DNA of 64,000 nt, taken from contig NZ_CAJHOA010000009.1 in NCBI RefSeq assembly GCF_905120345.1, positions 1-64,000 on the forward strand, in the 5' to 3' direction. The first letter of the stretch is position 1. Every line of letters begins with the position of its first letter. The position numbers and the translations under genes are program-made. Below the pieces are notes generated by a model. The model worked only from the letters and a program-made list of their open reading frames with translations. It was not told where the DNA came from and did no database searches. This DNA comes from Denitrificimonas caeni (GTDB lineage: Bacteria; Pseudomonadota; Gammaproteobacteria; Pseudomonadales; Pseudomonadaceae). Positions 28,186 through 36,216 of this stretch are shown piece by piece.

Positions 28186-29661
28186 CTAACCAGCATGAAC
28201 GGTTCGCTCTGCGGCCCAATGTCGCAGTGCCGTCAGTTCTTCTGACATCACCACGGACAACGGCACTGTGCGCTGTAACGCTTCAAGCAACAGTGACTGT
28301 ACAACAGGGACCTGCCGCGCCTGTGCCGCATACAATGCAGACACCACGGCTTGCTCAATTTCCGCACCAGAGAAACCTGCACTGGCCAGTGCTAAGGCAG
28401 TCACATCAAAATTTTCAGCCGCCAGTTCGCGCTTTAGCAAATGGATTTTAAAAATATCTTCACGCACTGCAGGCGCAGGTAGGTCAACAAAGAAAATCTC
28501 ATCAAAACGACCTTTACGCATCAACTCTGGCGGTAAGCGCTTAATGATATTAGCCGTAGCCACGACAAAGACCGGAGCTTTACGCTCAGCCATCCAGGTT
28601 AACAAGGTGCCTAAGACTCGCTGACTGACACCATTGTCCATATCTCCCGTCGCTAAGCCTTTTTCAATTTCATCCATCCACAGCACACAAGGAGACATGC
28701 GTTCAGCCATCAGCAAGGCTTCACGTAAATTGCGTTCGGTTTCACCAAAATATTTATTGTATAAACTGGCAAAATCTAATCGCAGTAATGGCAAACCCCA
28801 AAGACCGGCCACCGCTTTCGCAGCCAAGCTTTTACCGCTGCCTTGCGCGCCCAACAACAGCATGCCTTTTGGTAGATCATTAGCTGTGCCAGCCATAAAC
28901 GCGGCTTGGCGCTCAGAGAGCCACTGTTTTAAGTTTAACAAACCACCCACGTCAGCAAAGTGTGCAGTATCAGCCTCGTAACCCAACACGCCATCTAGAT
29001 CCAGCAACTGGAACTTGGCTTTATTAAGCTCAGGTAAATCTTCTTGGGTTATAGCACCATCATCACAGATCAAACTACGCGCCAGCAGACGAGCATCAGC
29101 ATGACTTAAGCCGCGTAAGTTTTTCACCACCTGCTGCAAGGTTTTATTATCGGTACGCACACGCAAGCCACGATTGACCTCACTCCAGCGCACGGCTTCT
29201 TCACGAACCAGAGCCAGCAGCTCATCCTCACTCGGCAATGACAAACTAAAACGTGCCGCATAACGCTGCACTTCAGACGGTAATTTTAACGCATGTGAAA
29301 CCAGTATTAGTGTCGGTTTATCCGGTCCTGCAGCCATCGCAATATCTTTAACTAAACGAATCAATAACGCATCATTCTCAAGAAATGAATGCAGATCAAA
29401 AAACACATAGAGCCCTGCCTGCGGATCAGCTTTAACCAAGCGCAGAGCCTTCTCTGGGACATGACTGTCCTCCAGCATCGCGCCACCAAAGCCAAGATTT
29501 TGCAAGCCTTCGCTGATTGACCAGACATGCAAATTGATACCGCGCTGAACCACCAGTGAGGTCAATGTTTCTAAGACGCGCAGCTCATCCCACGACTCAA
29601 TCACAATTAAGCGCACTCGTGAATCTAAAACCAGCTGTAAATCTTTAAGATCATTTTTCAA
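28186..29661 (-). CDS. Ycf46-like AAA+ ATPase
   Basis: The 491-residue cytoplasmic protein has an N-terminal half that looks like a degenerate ATPase fold (residues 1-200) and a C-terminal AAA+ domain with Walker A GAQGSGKS (271-278), Walker B LWMDEIEK (326-333), and the RKGRFDE arginine finger segment. The domain order and spacing fit the Ycf46 family (COG0464); P. aeruginosa PA0657 next to hinT is the likely counterpart. The start appears to be TTG with GGGTG seven bases ahead; no in-frame ATG is nearby. In cyanobacteria Ycf46 affects CO2 utilisation; its role in Pseudomonas is unknown. Divergent from hinT. Confidence 0.85.
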   Translation of the reverse strand: MKNDLKDLQLVLDSRVRLIVIESWDELRVLETLTSLVVQRGINLHVWSISEGLQNLGFGGAMLEDSHVPEKALRLVKADPQAGLYVFFDLHSFLENDALLIRLVKDIAMAAGPDKPTLILVSHALKLPSEVQRYAARFSLSLPSEDELLALVREEAVRWSEVNRGLRVRTDNKTLQQVVKNLRGLSHADARLLARSLICDDGAITQEDLPELNKAKFQLLDLDGVLGYEADTAHFADVGGLLNLKQWLSERQAAFMAGTANDLPKGMLLLGAQGSGKSLAAKAVAGLWGLPLLRLDFASLYNKYFGETERNLREALLMAERMSPCVLWMDEIEKGLATGDMDNGVSQRVLGTLLTWMAERKAPVFVVATANIIKRLPPELMRKGRFDEIFFVDLPAPAVREDIFKIHLLKRELAAENFDVTALALASAGFSGAEIEQAVVSALYAAQARQVPVVQSLLLEALQRTVPLSVVMSEELTALRHWAAERTVHAG

Positions 29662-29754
29662 ACGGCTGCACCCATCAAAACATTATCAACACTGGTGATT
29701 GAACGACCAGACAGCTAAACTCGAAGAATCTTACAACAAGCAGAGGTCGGTGTT

Positions 29755-30093
29755 ATGGATTGTTTGTTTTGCAAAATTGTTGCGGGCGAAATCCCCGCAC
29801 GCAAATTATATGAAGATGAACATGTCGTCGCCTTTCATGATATTGCAGGCCAAGCACCTGTACATTTTCTAGTAATTCCGAAAAAACATATCAGCATGCT
29901 GTCTGACTTGACCCCAGAAGATACTTTTGTAGCGGGACATATTCTCTATACGGCACAGCGTTTAGCTAAAGAGCAAGGCTGCGAAGAAGGCTTTCGCGTG
30001 GTGATGAACACCAACGAAATGGGCGGTCAAACTGTTTACCATATTCATATGCACGTGCTCGGCCAACGACAAATGAGCTGGCCACCAGGCTAG
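29755..30093 (+). CDS. hinT: HIT family purine nucleoside phosphoramidase
   Basis: The 112-residue protein begins MDCLFCKIVAGEIPA, the HinT N-terminus, and has the catalytic histidine triad YHIHMHVLG (His96, His98, His100). HinT enzymes hydrolyse AMP-lysine and other nucleoside phosphoramidates. The ribosome binding site AGAGGT precedes the ATG. coq7 follows after 88 bases, the same order as PA0656-PA0655 in P. aeruginosa. Confidence 0.93.
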   Translation: MDCLFCKIVAGEIPARKLYEDEHVVAFHDIAGQAPVHFLVIPKKHISMLSDLTPEDTFVAGHILYTAQRLAKEQGCEEGFRVVMNTNEMGGQTVYHIHMHVLGQRQMSWPPG

Positions 30094-30181
30094 GCGTATA
30101 CTGATAACGCTATAAAATATTAGGTAAGGTGCTGATCCTCCTTGCTGCACAGTTATTACGGCCATTTAACAGGAGCCTGCT

Positions 30182-30829
30182 ATGTCCTCTCAACGCCACT
30201 ACTCGCCCATTGATCGTTTGTTACTGCAAGCTGATGCGGCCCTGCGCACCTTAATTCCTAACAGCAGCCACGCGCACCGCCCATCACCCGCAGTACTAGA
30301 GCCGCAAAGTGCGTTAGACACAGAACAAACACGCCATATTGCAGGTTTAATGCGTATTAACCACACCGGTGAAGTCTGTGCTCAAGCGCTGTACCAAGGC
30401 CAAGCATTGACCGCCAGCCTGCCAGAGATTCGCGAAAAAATGGAACAAGCAGCCGAGGAAGAAATTGATCATTTAGTGTGGTGCGAGCAACGTATTCGCG
30501 AACTGGGCAGCCACACCAGTCTGCTCAATCCGTTGTTTTATGGCTTATCCTTTGCAATAGGTGCGACGGCTGGAGCGATCAGTGACAAAGTCAGTTTAGG
30601 TTTTGTTGCCGCTACTGAAGACCAGGTCTGTAAACACTTAGATGATCACCTGCAGCAAATCCCAGAAACAGATCGCAAGTCTCGTGCTATTTTAGAACAA
30701 ATGCGCATCGATGAAGAACAGCACGCGACAAGTGCACTGGATGCAGGCGGCTATCGTTTCCCAGCGCCAGTTAAGCTGGGCATGAGTCTGATGGCAAAAG
30801 TGATGACCAGCAGCACCTACCGTATTTAG
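30182..30829 (+). CDS. coq7: 2-polyprenyl-3-methyl-6-methoxy-1,4-benzoquinone hydroxylase
   Basis: This membrane-associated di-iron monooxygenase performs the last hydroxylation of ubiquinone synthesis, an alternative to UbiF. The 215-residue protein carries the carboxylate-bridged di-iron ligands in [29 protein letters not shown] and DEEQHATSA (two ExxH motifs). It starts with an ATG preceded by AGGAG. It ends at a bidirectional terminator shared with speD. Confidence 0.95.
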   Translation: MSSQRHYSPIDRLLLQADAALRTLIPNSSHAHRPSPAVLEPQSALDTEQTRHIAGLMRINHTGEVCAQALYQGQALTASLPEIREKMEQAAEEEIDHLVWCEQRIRELGSHTSLLNPLFYGLSFAIGATAGAISDKVSLGFVAATEDQVCKHLDDHLQQIPETDRKSRAILEQMRIDEEQHATSALDAGGYRFPAPVKLGMSLMAKVMTSSTYRI

Positions 30830-30846
30830 TCAGTAGAAAACCACTT

Positions 30847-30877
30847 AAAAAAAAGCGCTGATAATCAGCGCTTTTTT
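30847..30877. terminator. Bidirectional terminator between coq7 and speD
   Basis: The stem AGCGCTGA/TCAGCGCT is flanked by eight A on the left and six T on the right, so it serves both the rightward coq7 and the leftward speD transcripts. Confidence 0.92.
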
Positions 30878-30893
30878 ATTGACGTAGCAACGC

Positions 30894-31697
30894 TTAACGA
30901 TTTGTTTGCGGCATATTACGCCCGTAAAAAATCTCTAGCATTTCATGGCGTAAACGCTCTTCTACATCACGGCGTTGCTCGTAGGATAGATTACGGGTGG
31001 CATCACCGAATAAATAATCATCCAAATCAAAGTTTTTCAACAACATCTTGGTATGAAACAAGTGCTCTTGATACACGTTCACATCAGTCATTTGATAGGC
31101 TGAGCGTGTATCTTCAGACAAGTAATTCTGAATCGAATTAATCTCGTGATCAATAAAGTGCTTACGCCCTTCAATATCGCGAGTAAAACCACGGACACGG
31201 TAATCAATCGTGACAATGTCAGAATCAAACTGGTGAATCAGGTAGTTCAGTGCTTTTAGCGGTGAAATCACTCCACAGGTTGATACATCAATATCAACAC
31301 GGAAGGTCGCCAAACCATCCACCGGATGAATTTCCGGGTAGGTATGCACGGTAATATGGCTTTTATCCAAATGCGCCAGAATAATTTCTGGAAGAGGACC
31401 GGGTGATTCCTCAATTTGACTGGCAGTGGGTTCTACCGGCTCTTCTGAAATCAAGATCGTCACACTCGCGCCTTGCGGTTCGTAGTCTTGACGAGCAATA
31501 TTCAAAATATTAGCGCCGATGATGTCAACAACATCAGTCAGTATTTGCGTTAAACGTTCAGCATCATATTCTTCATTGATATAGCCAACGTAGGCTTGCT
31601 GATCATCTGTCGTTCGCGCATAACTGATGTCATAAATATTAAAGCTCAAAGTCTTGGTGAGATTGTTGAACCCATGCAGCTTGAGTTTACTGGTCAA
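30894..31697 (-). CDS. speD: S-adenosylmethionine decarboxylase proenzyme
   Basis: This pyruvoyl enzyme decarboxylates SAM to supply aminopropyl groups for spermidine. The proenzyme cleaves itself between Lys112 and Ser113 in [13 protein letters not shown], giving beta and alpha chains, as at K111-S112 in E. coli. I placed the start at the TTG at 31697 ([12 protein letters not shown], 267 residues), which matches the family length and N-terminus and has GAAGAG upstream; an in-frame ATG at 31739 would add 14 atypical residues without a good ribosome site. With speC in this window, two steps of polyamine synthesis are represented. Confidence 0.93.
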   Translation of the reverse strand: MTSKLKLHGFNNLTKTLSFNIYDISYARTTDDQQAYVGYINEEYDAERLTQILTDVVDIIGANILNIARQDYEPQGASVTILISEEPVEPTASQIEESPGPLPEIILAHLDKSHITVHTYPEIHPVDGLATFRVDIDVSTCGVISPLKALNYLIHQFDSDIVTIDYRVRGFTRDIEGRKHFIDHEINSIQNYLSEDTRSAYQMTDVNVYQEHLFHTKMLLKNFDLDDYLFGDATRNLSYEQRRDVEERLRHEMLEIFYGRNMPQTNR

Positions 31698-31822
31698 CGT
31701 TAGATGCTCTTCATTGGTGCGGCGCAGCCGCGTTATCATGCACGCCGGTCAACTGTATTCAAAGTTACATCAATACAGTTGCGTAGGGCAGTTTTCACCT
31801 CTTCGCAATGCGATTCTGGTTT

Positions 31823-31855
31823 CCCTTACACACCCACTTAGTGTGTAGAAAAGGG
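31823..31855 (-). other. Hairpin in the speD leader
   Basis: The dyad ACACAC/GTGTGT (31828-31833 with 31841-31846) is extended imperfectly by CCCTT/AAGGG. It lies in the speD-osmC intergenic region upstream of speD. It could end the osmC-like transcript or be part of the speD leader; no T tract is seen. Confidence 0.35.
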
Positions 31856-31931
31856 GCGCGCCATTATGCAGAGCAAGACCTGTGGATGCTAGCTTTTAGC
31901 CAGAATAAATTAACAAATCTTGACCGCGGCT

Positions 31932-32354
31932 CTAAGCCAATTCAATAATTTCAAAACTGTGGGTAATCTCAACGCCGGCGCGCGCCAGCATAATCGATGC
32001 AGAACAGTATTTTTCCGCAGATAAATCAACCGCGCGTTTGACCACTGTTTCTTTTAAGTCAGTACCACTGACAATAAAATGCAGAGCAATTTTAGTAAAC
32101 ACCTTAGGCTCAACATCGGCCCGTTCAGCATCAATACGGACTTCACAATCACGTACAGCTTGGCGTGATTTTTTCAAAATACTGACCACATCAAAGTTAC
32201 TGCAACCGCCTAAGCCCATCAATAACATTTCCATTGGACGTACGCCGACATTGCGTCCGCCGCTCTCTTCTGGGCCATCCATCACCACCGTGTGACCACT
32301 GCCTGACTCAGCTAAAAACATCGCCTGCTCAACCCACTTTACCCGCGCTTGCAT
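31932..32354 (-). CDS. OsmC family protein (YhfA-like)
   Basis: The 140-residue protein belongs to the OsmC/Ohr superfamily, thiol peroxidases acting on organic hydroperoxides, in the YhfA branch. The two characteristic cysteines are present in MGLGGCSNFDV (about 52) and EKYCSASIML (about 116). It starts with an ATG, but no strong Shine-Dalgarno sequence is seen. It sits between speD and vfr as PA0653 does in P. aeruginosa, and diverges from vfr. Confidence 0.85.
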   Translation of the reverse strand: MQARVKWVEQAMFLAESGSGHTVVMDGPEESGGRNVGVRPMEMLLMGLGGCSNFDVVSILKKSRQAVRDCEVRIDAERADVEPKVFTKIALHFIVSGTDLKETVVKRAVDLSAEKYCSASIMLARAGVEITHSFEIIELA

Positions 32355-32506
32355 AACCTATACTCCAATTGCTTACGGAAAAAAGGCAAGCTTACCACAG
32401 CCCTTAAAATCCCTCGCCTATAGGCAAAAAACCTAACTAATACTCTTTAATTACATCCCTATTACAACTGTTTAGTACCCTTGCGCAACCTAGGCTTAGC
32501 TTTATG

Positions 32507-32525
32507 ATAAGTGCAACACACTTAT
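32507..32525. promoter_or_regulatory. Perfect dyad upstream of vfr
   Basis: A 7-bp perfect inverted repeat ATAAGTG/CACTTAT with a 5-base spacer lies 62 bases upstream of the vfr ATG. It does not fit the CRP half-site TGTGA well, so it is either an operator for another regulator or a leader hairpin. Confidence 0.3.
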
Positions 32526-32586
32526 AAAAACCAGAAGAATGATTGCTTTGCACTCTAAAGACCAGGTTCATTCTTGAGGCTATCGC

Positions 32587-33225
32587 ATGGCTGTCATCAG
32601 CGCAAAAAGTAAAAACATCGAGAAAATTCTTCAACACTGTAATAAGCGTTATTACAGTAACAAAAGCAGCATTATTTGTGCAGGCGACCCTTGTGAATCA
32701 TTGTTTTTTATTCTGCAAGGCTCCGTCACCATTCATATTGCAGGTAGCAATGATAAAGAAATTATTATGGCCTACTTAAACCCGGGTGACTTTTTTGGTG
32801 AAATGGGCTTATTTAGCTGCAGCACCTCTGAGCCACAGCGTAGTGCTGGGGTACGAGCAAAAACCGCCTGTGAGGTCGCGGAAATAAGTTATGAAAAGTT
32901 TCGTGAACTAAGCCAGCGTGACTCTGGGCTATTGCACACTCTGGGCAATCAAATGGCCGATCGCTTGCGCAACACTACACTTAAAGTCGGTGATCTCGCT
33001 TTTCTAGATGTCACCGGTCGCATTGCTAGTACCTTACTGGCGCTGTGCAAAGAACCCGATGCCATGACCCACCCTGACGGCATGCAAATCAAAATTACTC
33101 GTCAAGAGATTGGCCGCATTGTTGGCTGTTCGCGCGAGATGGTCGGGCGCGTATTGAAAAACCTTGAAGAACAAGGTTTAGTCGACGTGAATGGTAAAAC
33201 CATGGTGGTGCTGGGCACCCGTTAA
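32587..33225 (+). CDS. vfr: cAMP receptor protein family regulator Vfr
   Basis: This is the Pseudomonas CRP homologue, a cAMP-responsive dimeric activator that in P. aeruginosa controls virulence, pili and quorum sensing. The 212-residue protein has the cyclic-nucleotide-binding barrel with the phosphate-binding cassette [10 protein letters not shown] and [12 protein letters not shown], the dimerisation helix, and a C-terminal helix-turn-helix [20 protein letters not shown]. The long C-terminal stretch [18 protein letters not shown] and onwards is nearly the same as Vfr as I remember it. Flanked by osmC and speD as in PAO1. Confidence 0.94.
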   Translation: MAVISAKSKNIEKILQHCNKRYYSNKSSIICAGDPCESLFFILQGSVTIHIAGSNDKEIIMAYLNPGDFFGEMGLFSCSTSEPQRSAGVRAKTACEVAEISYEKFRELSQRDSGLLHTLGNQMADRLRNTTLKVGDLAFLDVTGRIASTLLALCKEPDAMTHPDGMQIKITRQEIGRIVGCSREMVGRVLKNLEEQGLVDVNGKTMVVLGTR

Positions 33226-33246
33226 AGCTCTCGACTTGAGCTCCGA

Positions 33247-33276
33247 AGGCGTCTGCGTGATCCTACGCAGACGCCT
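33247..33276. terminator. Strong hairpin between convergent vfr and roxR
   Basis: A 12-bp perfect stem (33247-33258 with 33265-33276) has a GATCCT loop. It lies between the stops of vfr and roxR, without a T tract; it likely ends both transcripts or protects their 3' ends. Confidence 0.65.
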
Positions 33277-33283
33277 GCTAACC

Positions 33284-33844
33284 TTAACGATGAACGGGGC
33301 GCTTTTGTAATTTACGCTGCAGAGTGCGCCTGTGCATACCCAAGGCACGGGCTGTCGCGGATATATTACCGTCATGTTCAGCTAACACGCGCTGGATATG
33401 CTCCCACTGCAAACGATCAACCGACATTGGATTCTCAGGAACCAGTGTGGCTAAATCAGCATGATCCGACAACAGCGCTACGAGAACATCATCGGCATCC
33501 GCCGGCTTGCATAAGTAATTGGATGCGCCTCGTTTAATCGCCTCAACTGCAGTGGTGATACTGGAGTAGCCAGTTAAAATCAGCACCTTCATCTCAGCAT
33601 CTAACTCCAGTAACTTCGGCAGTAACACCAAGCCAGAGTCACCATCCATTTTCAGATCAAGCACCGCGTAATCCGGCAAATCAACTTTAGCTAAAGCTAA
33701 GCCCTCATCCGCAGAGCCGGCAATCGACACACGCAAACCGCGTCGTGACATCGCGCGTGCCATCACCCGAGTAAAGGTTTCATCATCATCCACCAACAAC
33801 AAATGCGGCTGTTCTTCACCTTCAAATAGGTTTTCTTCAGTCAC
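33284..33844 (-). CDS. roxR: Redox response regulator RoxR (RegA/ActR family)
   Basis: The 186-residue regulator has a receiver domain with the phosphoacceptor Asp63 in VLDLKMDGDS and the acidic LLVDDDE pocket, followed by a Fis-type helix-turn-helix (NISATARALGMHRRTLQRKL). The C-terminal end is almost invariant in RegA/PrrA/ActR proteins. In Pseudomonas RoxR controls the cyanide-insensitive oxidase and other respiratory genes. The start is GTG with AGGAG seven bases upstream, 14 bases after roxS. Confidence 0.93.
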   Translation of the reverse strand: MTEENLFEGEEQPHLLLVDDDETFTRVMARAMSRRGLRVSIAGSADEGLALAKVDLPDYAVLDLKMDGDSGLVLLPKLLELDAEMKVLILTGYSSITTAVEAIKRGASNYLCKPADADDVLVALLSDHADLATLVPENPMSVDRLQWEHIQRVLAEHDGNISATARALGMHRRTLQRKLQKRPVHR

Positions 33845-33858
33845 TTGTAACTCCTCGC

Positions 33859-35127
33859 TTAAAGCACTATATGCATCCGCGGTAAACGTAACTCCGTTAA
33901 AGTCCCACCGCCTTCTTGGTTATACAACTTTACCGTGCCGCCTGCACGAATAACGCTAATCTGGCTTAAAAACAGGCCTAAGCCAAAACCTTTGCCTTTC
34001 GTGGTAAAAAACGGTTTGCCCAACTGTTCAGCAATCGCCAAAGGCACACCTGCGCCATAATCACGGATAGTGATAACAATCGACTGCTGATCCCAGCCTA
34101 AACGAATCACTAAGTTGTCAGGACAGGCATCCGCTGCGTTATTGAGCAAATTAAGCAATGCCTGGCTTAAGTCCACCGCTGGCATCAAGGTTGGTGCCAC
34201 ACCAACACCGGTTAACTGATAACGATAAGTAGCCTCGGGACGCATCAAGTGCCAGCGGTGCAAAGCGGCTTCTAACCAGTCGACGACACTTTGCTCTTCA
34301 ATGGTTTGCCGACGATCGGCTTCAGCCGCACGTACCAAGTGTTGCAAAGTACCCTTGCATAACTTCACTTGTTCTTGCAGTAGAGCTAAGTCATCTTGTA
34401 ACTCTGCCTGCTCTCGGTATTCATGGCGCAACTCTGTCAGTAATACACTCATGGTTGATAGCGGCGTACTTAGCTCATGAGCAGCACCCGCCGCTTGCGT
34501 TGCCACCGCTAATAATTGCTGATCACGCATACTGTCTTCACGTCGCGCAGCACGTAACTGGTCTTGCTCGCGCACCGCTTCGGACATTTTCGAAACGAAA
34601 AATGTAATAAATGCCGCTGATAAAGCAAAATTCAGCCACATACCAAATAAATGCAGGGTAATCAGTAACTGCCCCACTTGTTCGCCCTGCAAATGTAAGG
34701 GTCGATACCAGATCAGTAATGCCGTATAGCCAGTCAAGGCCAAGCCACTCAGCACAATAGAATGCAGCCAAGGCAAGGTAGCGGCTGCAATCGTCAGCGG
34801 CACTAAGTAATACGCCACAAAAGGATTGGTCGATCCGCCCACATAATACAGCAAGCCACTGTGGATTAATAAATCCATGGCTAGGTGAATCGCAAACTCC
34901 AGCTCAGTCACCGGCCAACTGCCGCGCAAACGCAAACTGGTCAACACACACATGCTCAGCGATAGTGCCAATAACACCAGCAATGGTAACCACGCTAATG
35001 CGACCAAATCACTCATATAGGTAAAGCCGAGCGTACCTGCTTGTGCGGCCAGAACTAAAAGACGAATCCACGTCAACCGCCATAAATTCCGGCGACTTGC
35101 AGATAACAGCTGTATGGGTGCCAACAT
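33859..35127 (-). CDS. roxS: Redox sensor histidine kinase RoxS (RegB/PrrB family)
   Basis: This inner-membrane kinase senses the respiratory redox state. The 422-residue protein has about six N-terminal membrane segments containing the quinone-binding motif GGSTNPF (97-103), a dimerisation domain with phosphoacceptor His217 in AAHELSTPL, and a HATPase_c domain with the N box ALLNLLNNAADA and the G boxes DYGAGVPLA and GKGFGLGLFLS. AGGAG precedes the ATG. It forms an operon with roxR. Confidence 0.94.
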   Translation of the reverse strand: MLAPIQLLSASRRNLWRLTWIRLLVLAAQAGTLGFTYMSDLVALAWLPLLVLLALSLSMCVLTSLRLRGSWPVTELEFAIHLAMDLLIHSGLLYYVGGSTNPFVAYYLVPLTIAAATLPWLHSIVLSGLALTGYTALLIWYRPLHLQGEQVGQLLITLHLFGMWLNFALSAAFITFFVSKMSEAVREQDQLRAARREDSMRDQQLLAVATQAAGAAHELSTPLSTMSVLLTELRHEYREQAELQDDLALLQEQVKLCKGTLQHLVRAAEADRRQTIEEQSVVDWLEAALHRWHLMRPEATYRYQLTGVGVAPTLMPAVDLSQALLNLLNNAADACPDNLVIRLGWDQQSIVITIRDYGAGVPLAIAEQLGKPFFTTKGKGFGLGLFLSQISVIRAGGTVKLYNQEGGGTLTELRLPRMHIVL

Positions 35128-35275
35128 AACTTCTCCTTAACCTGCTATAGAGTATAACTGTCTGGCAGCAATCCACTGCACGCTGCGACTCATAGTCACA
35201 TAAGCCGGTCTTAATGAACCTATATTCAGCTAAGCTGTCTTTTTATTTCATGCACAGGATGCACATGGAGTTTTT

Positions 35276-35995
35276 ATGATCCAGTTTTTACGCGTCACAC
35301 CTATCATTTTATTGATCAGCAGTCTCGCAACAAGCACTGCTGTACTGGCTAACGAACAAACTTACAATCAAATATCCTTGCGTGCCGAAGCGCATCAAGA
35401 GGTCGCTCACGATCAAATGCAAGTCACTTTGTATAGTGAAGCACAAGACACGGATCCTGCCCTTCTCGCCACTACAGTCACCAATGCACTCAATCAAGCG
35501 ATTGATAAAGCCCGTTTACAACCGCAAATCAGCGTTAAACTGGGCAAACGTAGCAGTTACCCAATTCATGACAGTAAAGGTCAAAAAATCACTGGGTGGC
35601 GCGAACGTGCAGAAGTACGCTTAGAAAGTACCGATTTTTCTGCACTATCCTCGTTAACTGGTGAGCTTCTAAAAACTTTAAAAATGGCCAATATGCAATT
35701 TAGTATCGCCGCAGAAACTCGCATCAGCAGTGAAGACGAGTTGCTTAAACAAGCGATTAGCGCTTTCCAAGCCAGAGCCAAACTGGTCAGCGATGCGTTT
35801 GGTAGCACGCACTATAAAGTGGTGAATCTAAACTTAAACAGCAATGGCTTTTCACAGCCACCGATCTACGCGCGCTCCGCCAAGATGTTCTCATCCGGAA
35901 TGGCTGAGCAAGAAAACGCAGTACCAGAAATTGAAGCGGGCAGCAGCCAAGTCAGCATTATTGCCGATGGCGTGATTGAGGTCGCTCTGCCTTAA
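35276..35995 (+). CDS. SIMPL domain-containing periplasmic protein (DUF541)
   Basis: The 239-residue protein has a signal peptide ending near AVLANEQ (about residue 25) and a SIMPL/DUF541 domain, the fold of E. coli YggE and mouse SIMPL. YggE-type proteins form ring-shaped oligomers and have been linked to oxidative stress, but the biochemical function is unknown. The start ATG is preceded by GGAG. It diverges from roxS and ends at a strong hairpin. Confidence 0.85.
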   Translation: MIQFLRVTPIILLISSLATSTAVLANEQTYNQISLRAEAHQEVAHDQMQVTLYSEAQDTDPALLATTVTNALNQAIDKARLQPQISVKLGKRSSYPIHDSKGQKITGWRERAEVRLESTDFSALSSLTGELLKTLKMANMQFSIAAETRISSEDELLKQAISAFQARAKLVSDAFGSTHYKVVNLNLNSNGFSQPPIYARSAKMFSSGMAEQENAVPEIEAGSSQVSIIADGVIEVALP

Positions 35996-36009
35996 ACAGC
36001 CTGCGTGAC

Positions 36010-36037
36010 AGGATGGCACACTATTCTGTGTCATCCT
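36010..36037 (+). terminator. Hairpin after the SIMPL gene
   Basis: An 11-bp stem with one G-U pair (36010-36020 with 36027-36037) and a CTATTC loop lies 15 bases after the stop. No long T tract follows. Confidence 0.6.
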
Positions 36038-36137
36038 AATGAGTACCGGGCAATACTTCGTCACGAAAATGTCAGCAAAACGGAGAACCGTCCTTAGCTA
36101 TTAAGACACGCAGATAGCTCAAACCAAGCCACATACG

Positions 36138-36156
36138 AATAGTAATAATTCTCAAC
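36138..36156. promoter_or_regulatory. Fur box upstream of the TonB receptor
   Basis: The 19-bp stretch AATAGTAATAATTCTCAAC matches the Fur 19-mer AATGATAATAATTATCATT at 14 of 19 positions, 61 bases before the receptor ATG. Fur control of this receptor operon is inferred; it would be repressed in iron-replete cells. Confidence 0.6.
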
Positions 36157-36216
36157 TCTATTTACATTGCAGTTGCGAATGGTTAGCATGCGCAGCATTC
36201 TTATTTGGAGTTTGCT

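Noticed and set aside
28227-28981. Several open frames opposite the Ycf46-like ATPase gene
   Set aside because: They are antisense shadows of a gene with intact motifs, with no start signals.
36160-36200. GCGAATGGTTAGCATGCGC considered as a second Fur or Zur operator
   Set aside because: Agreement with either consensus is poor; the Fur box at 36138 explains the region better.
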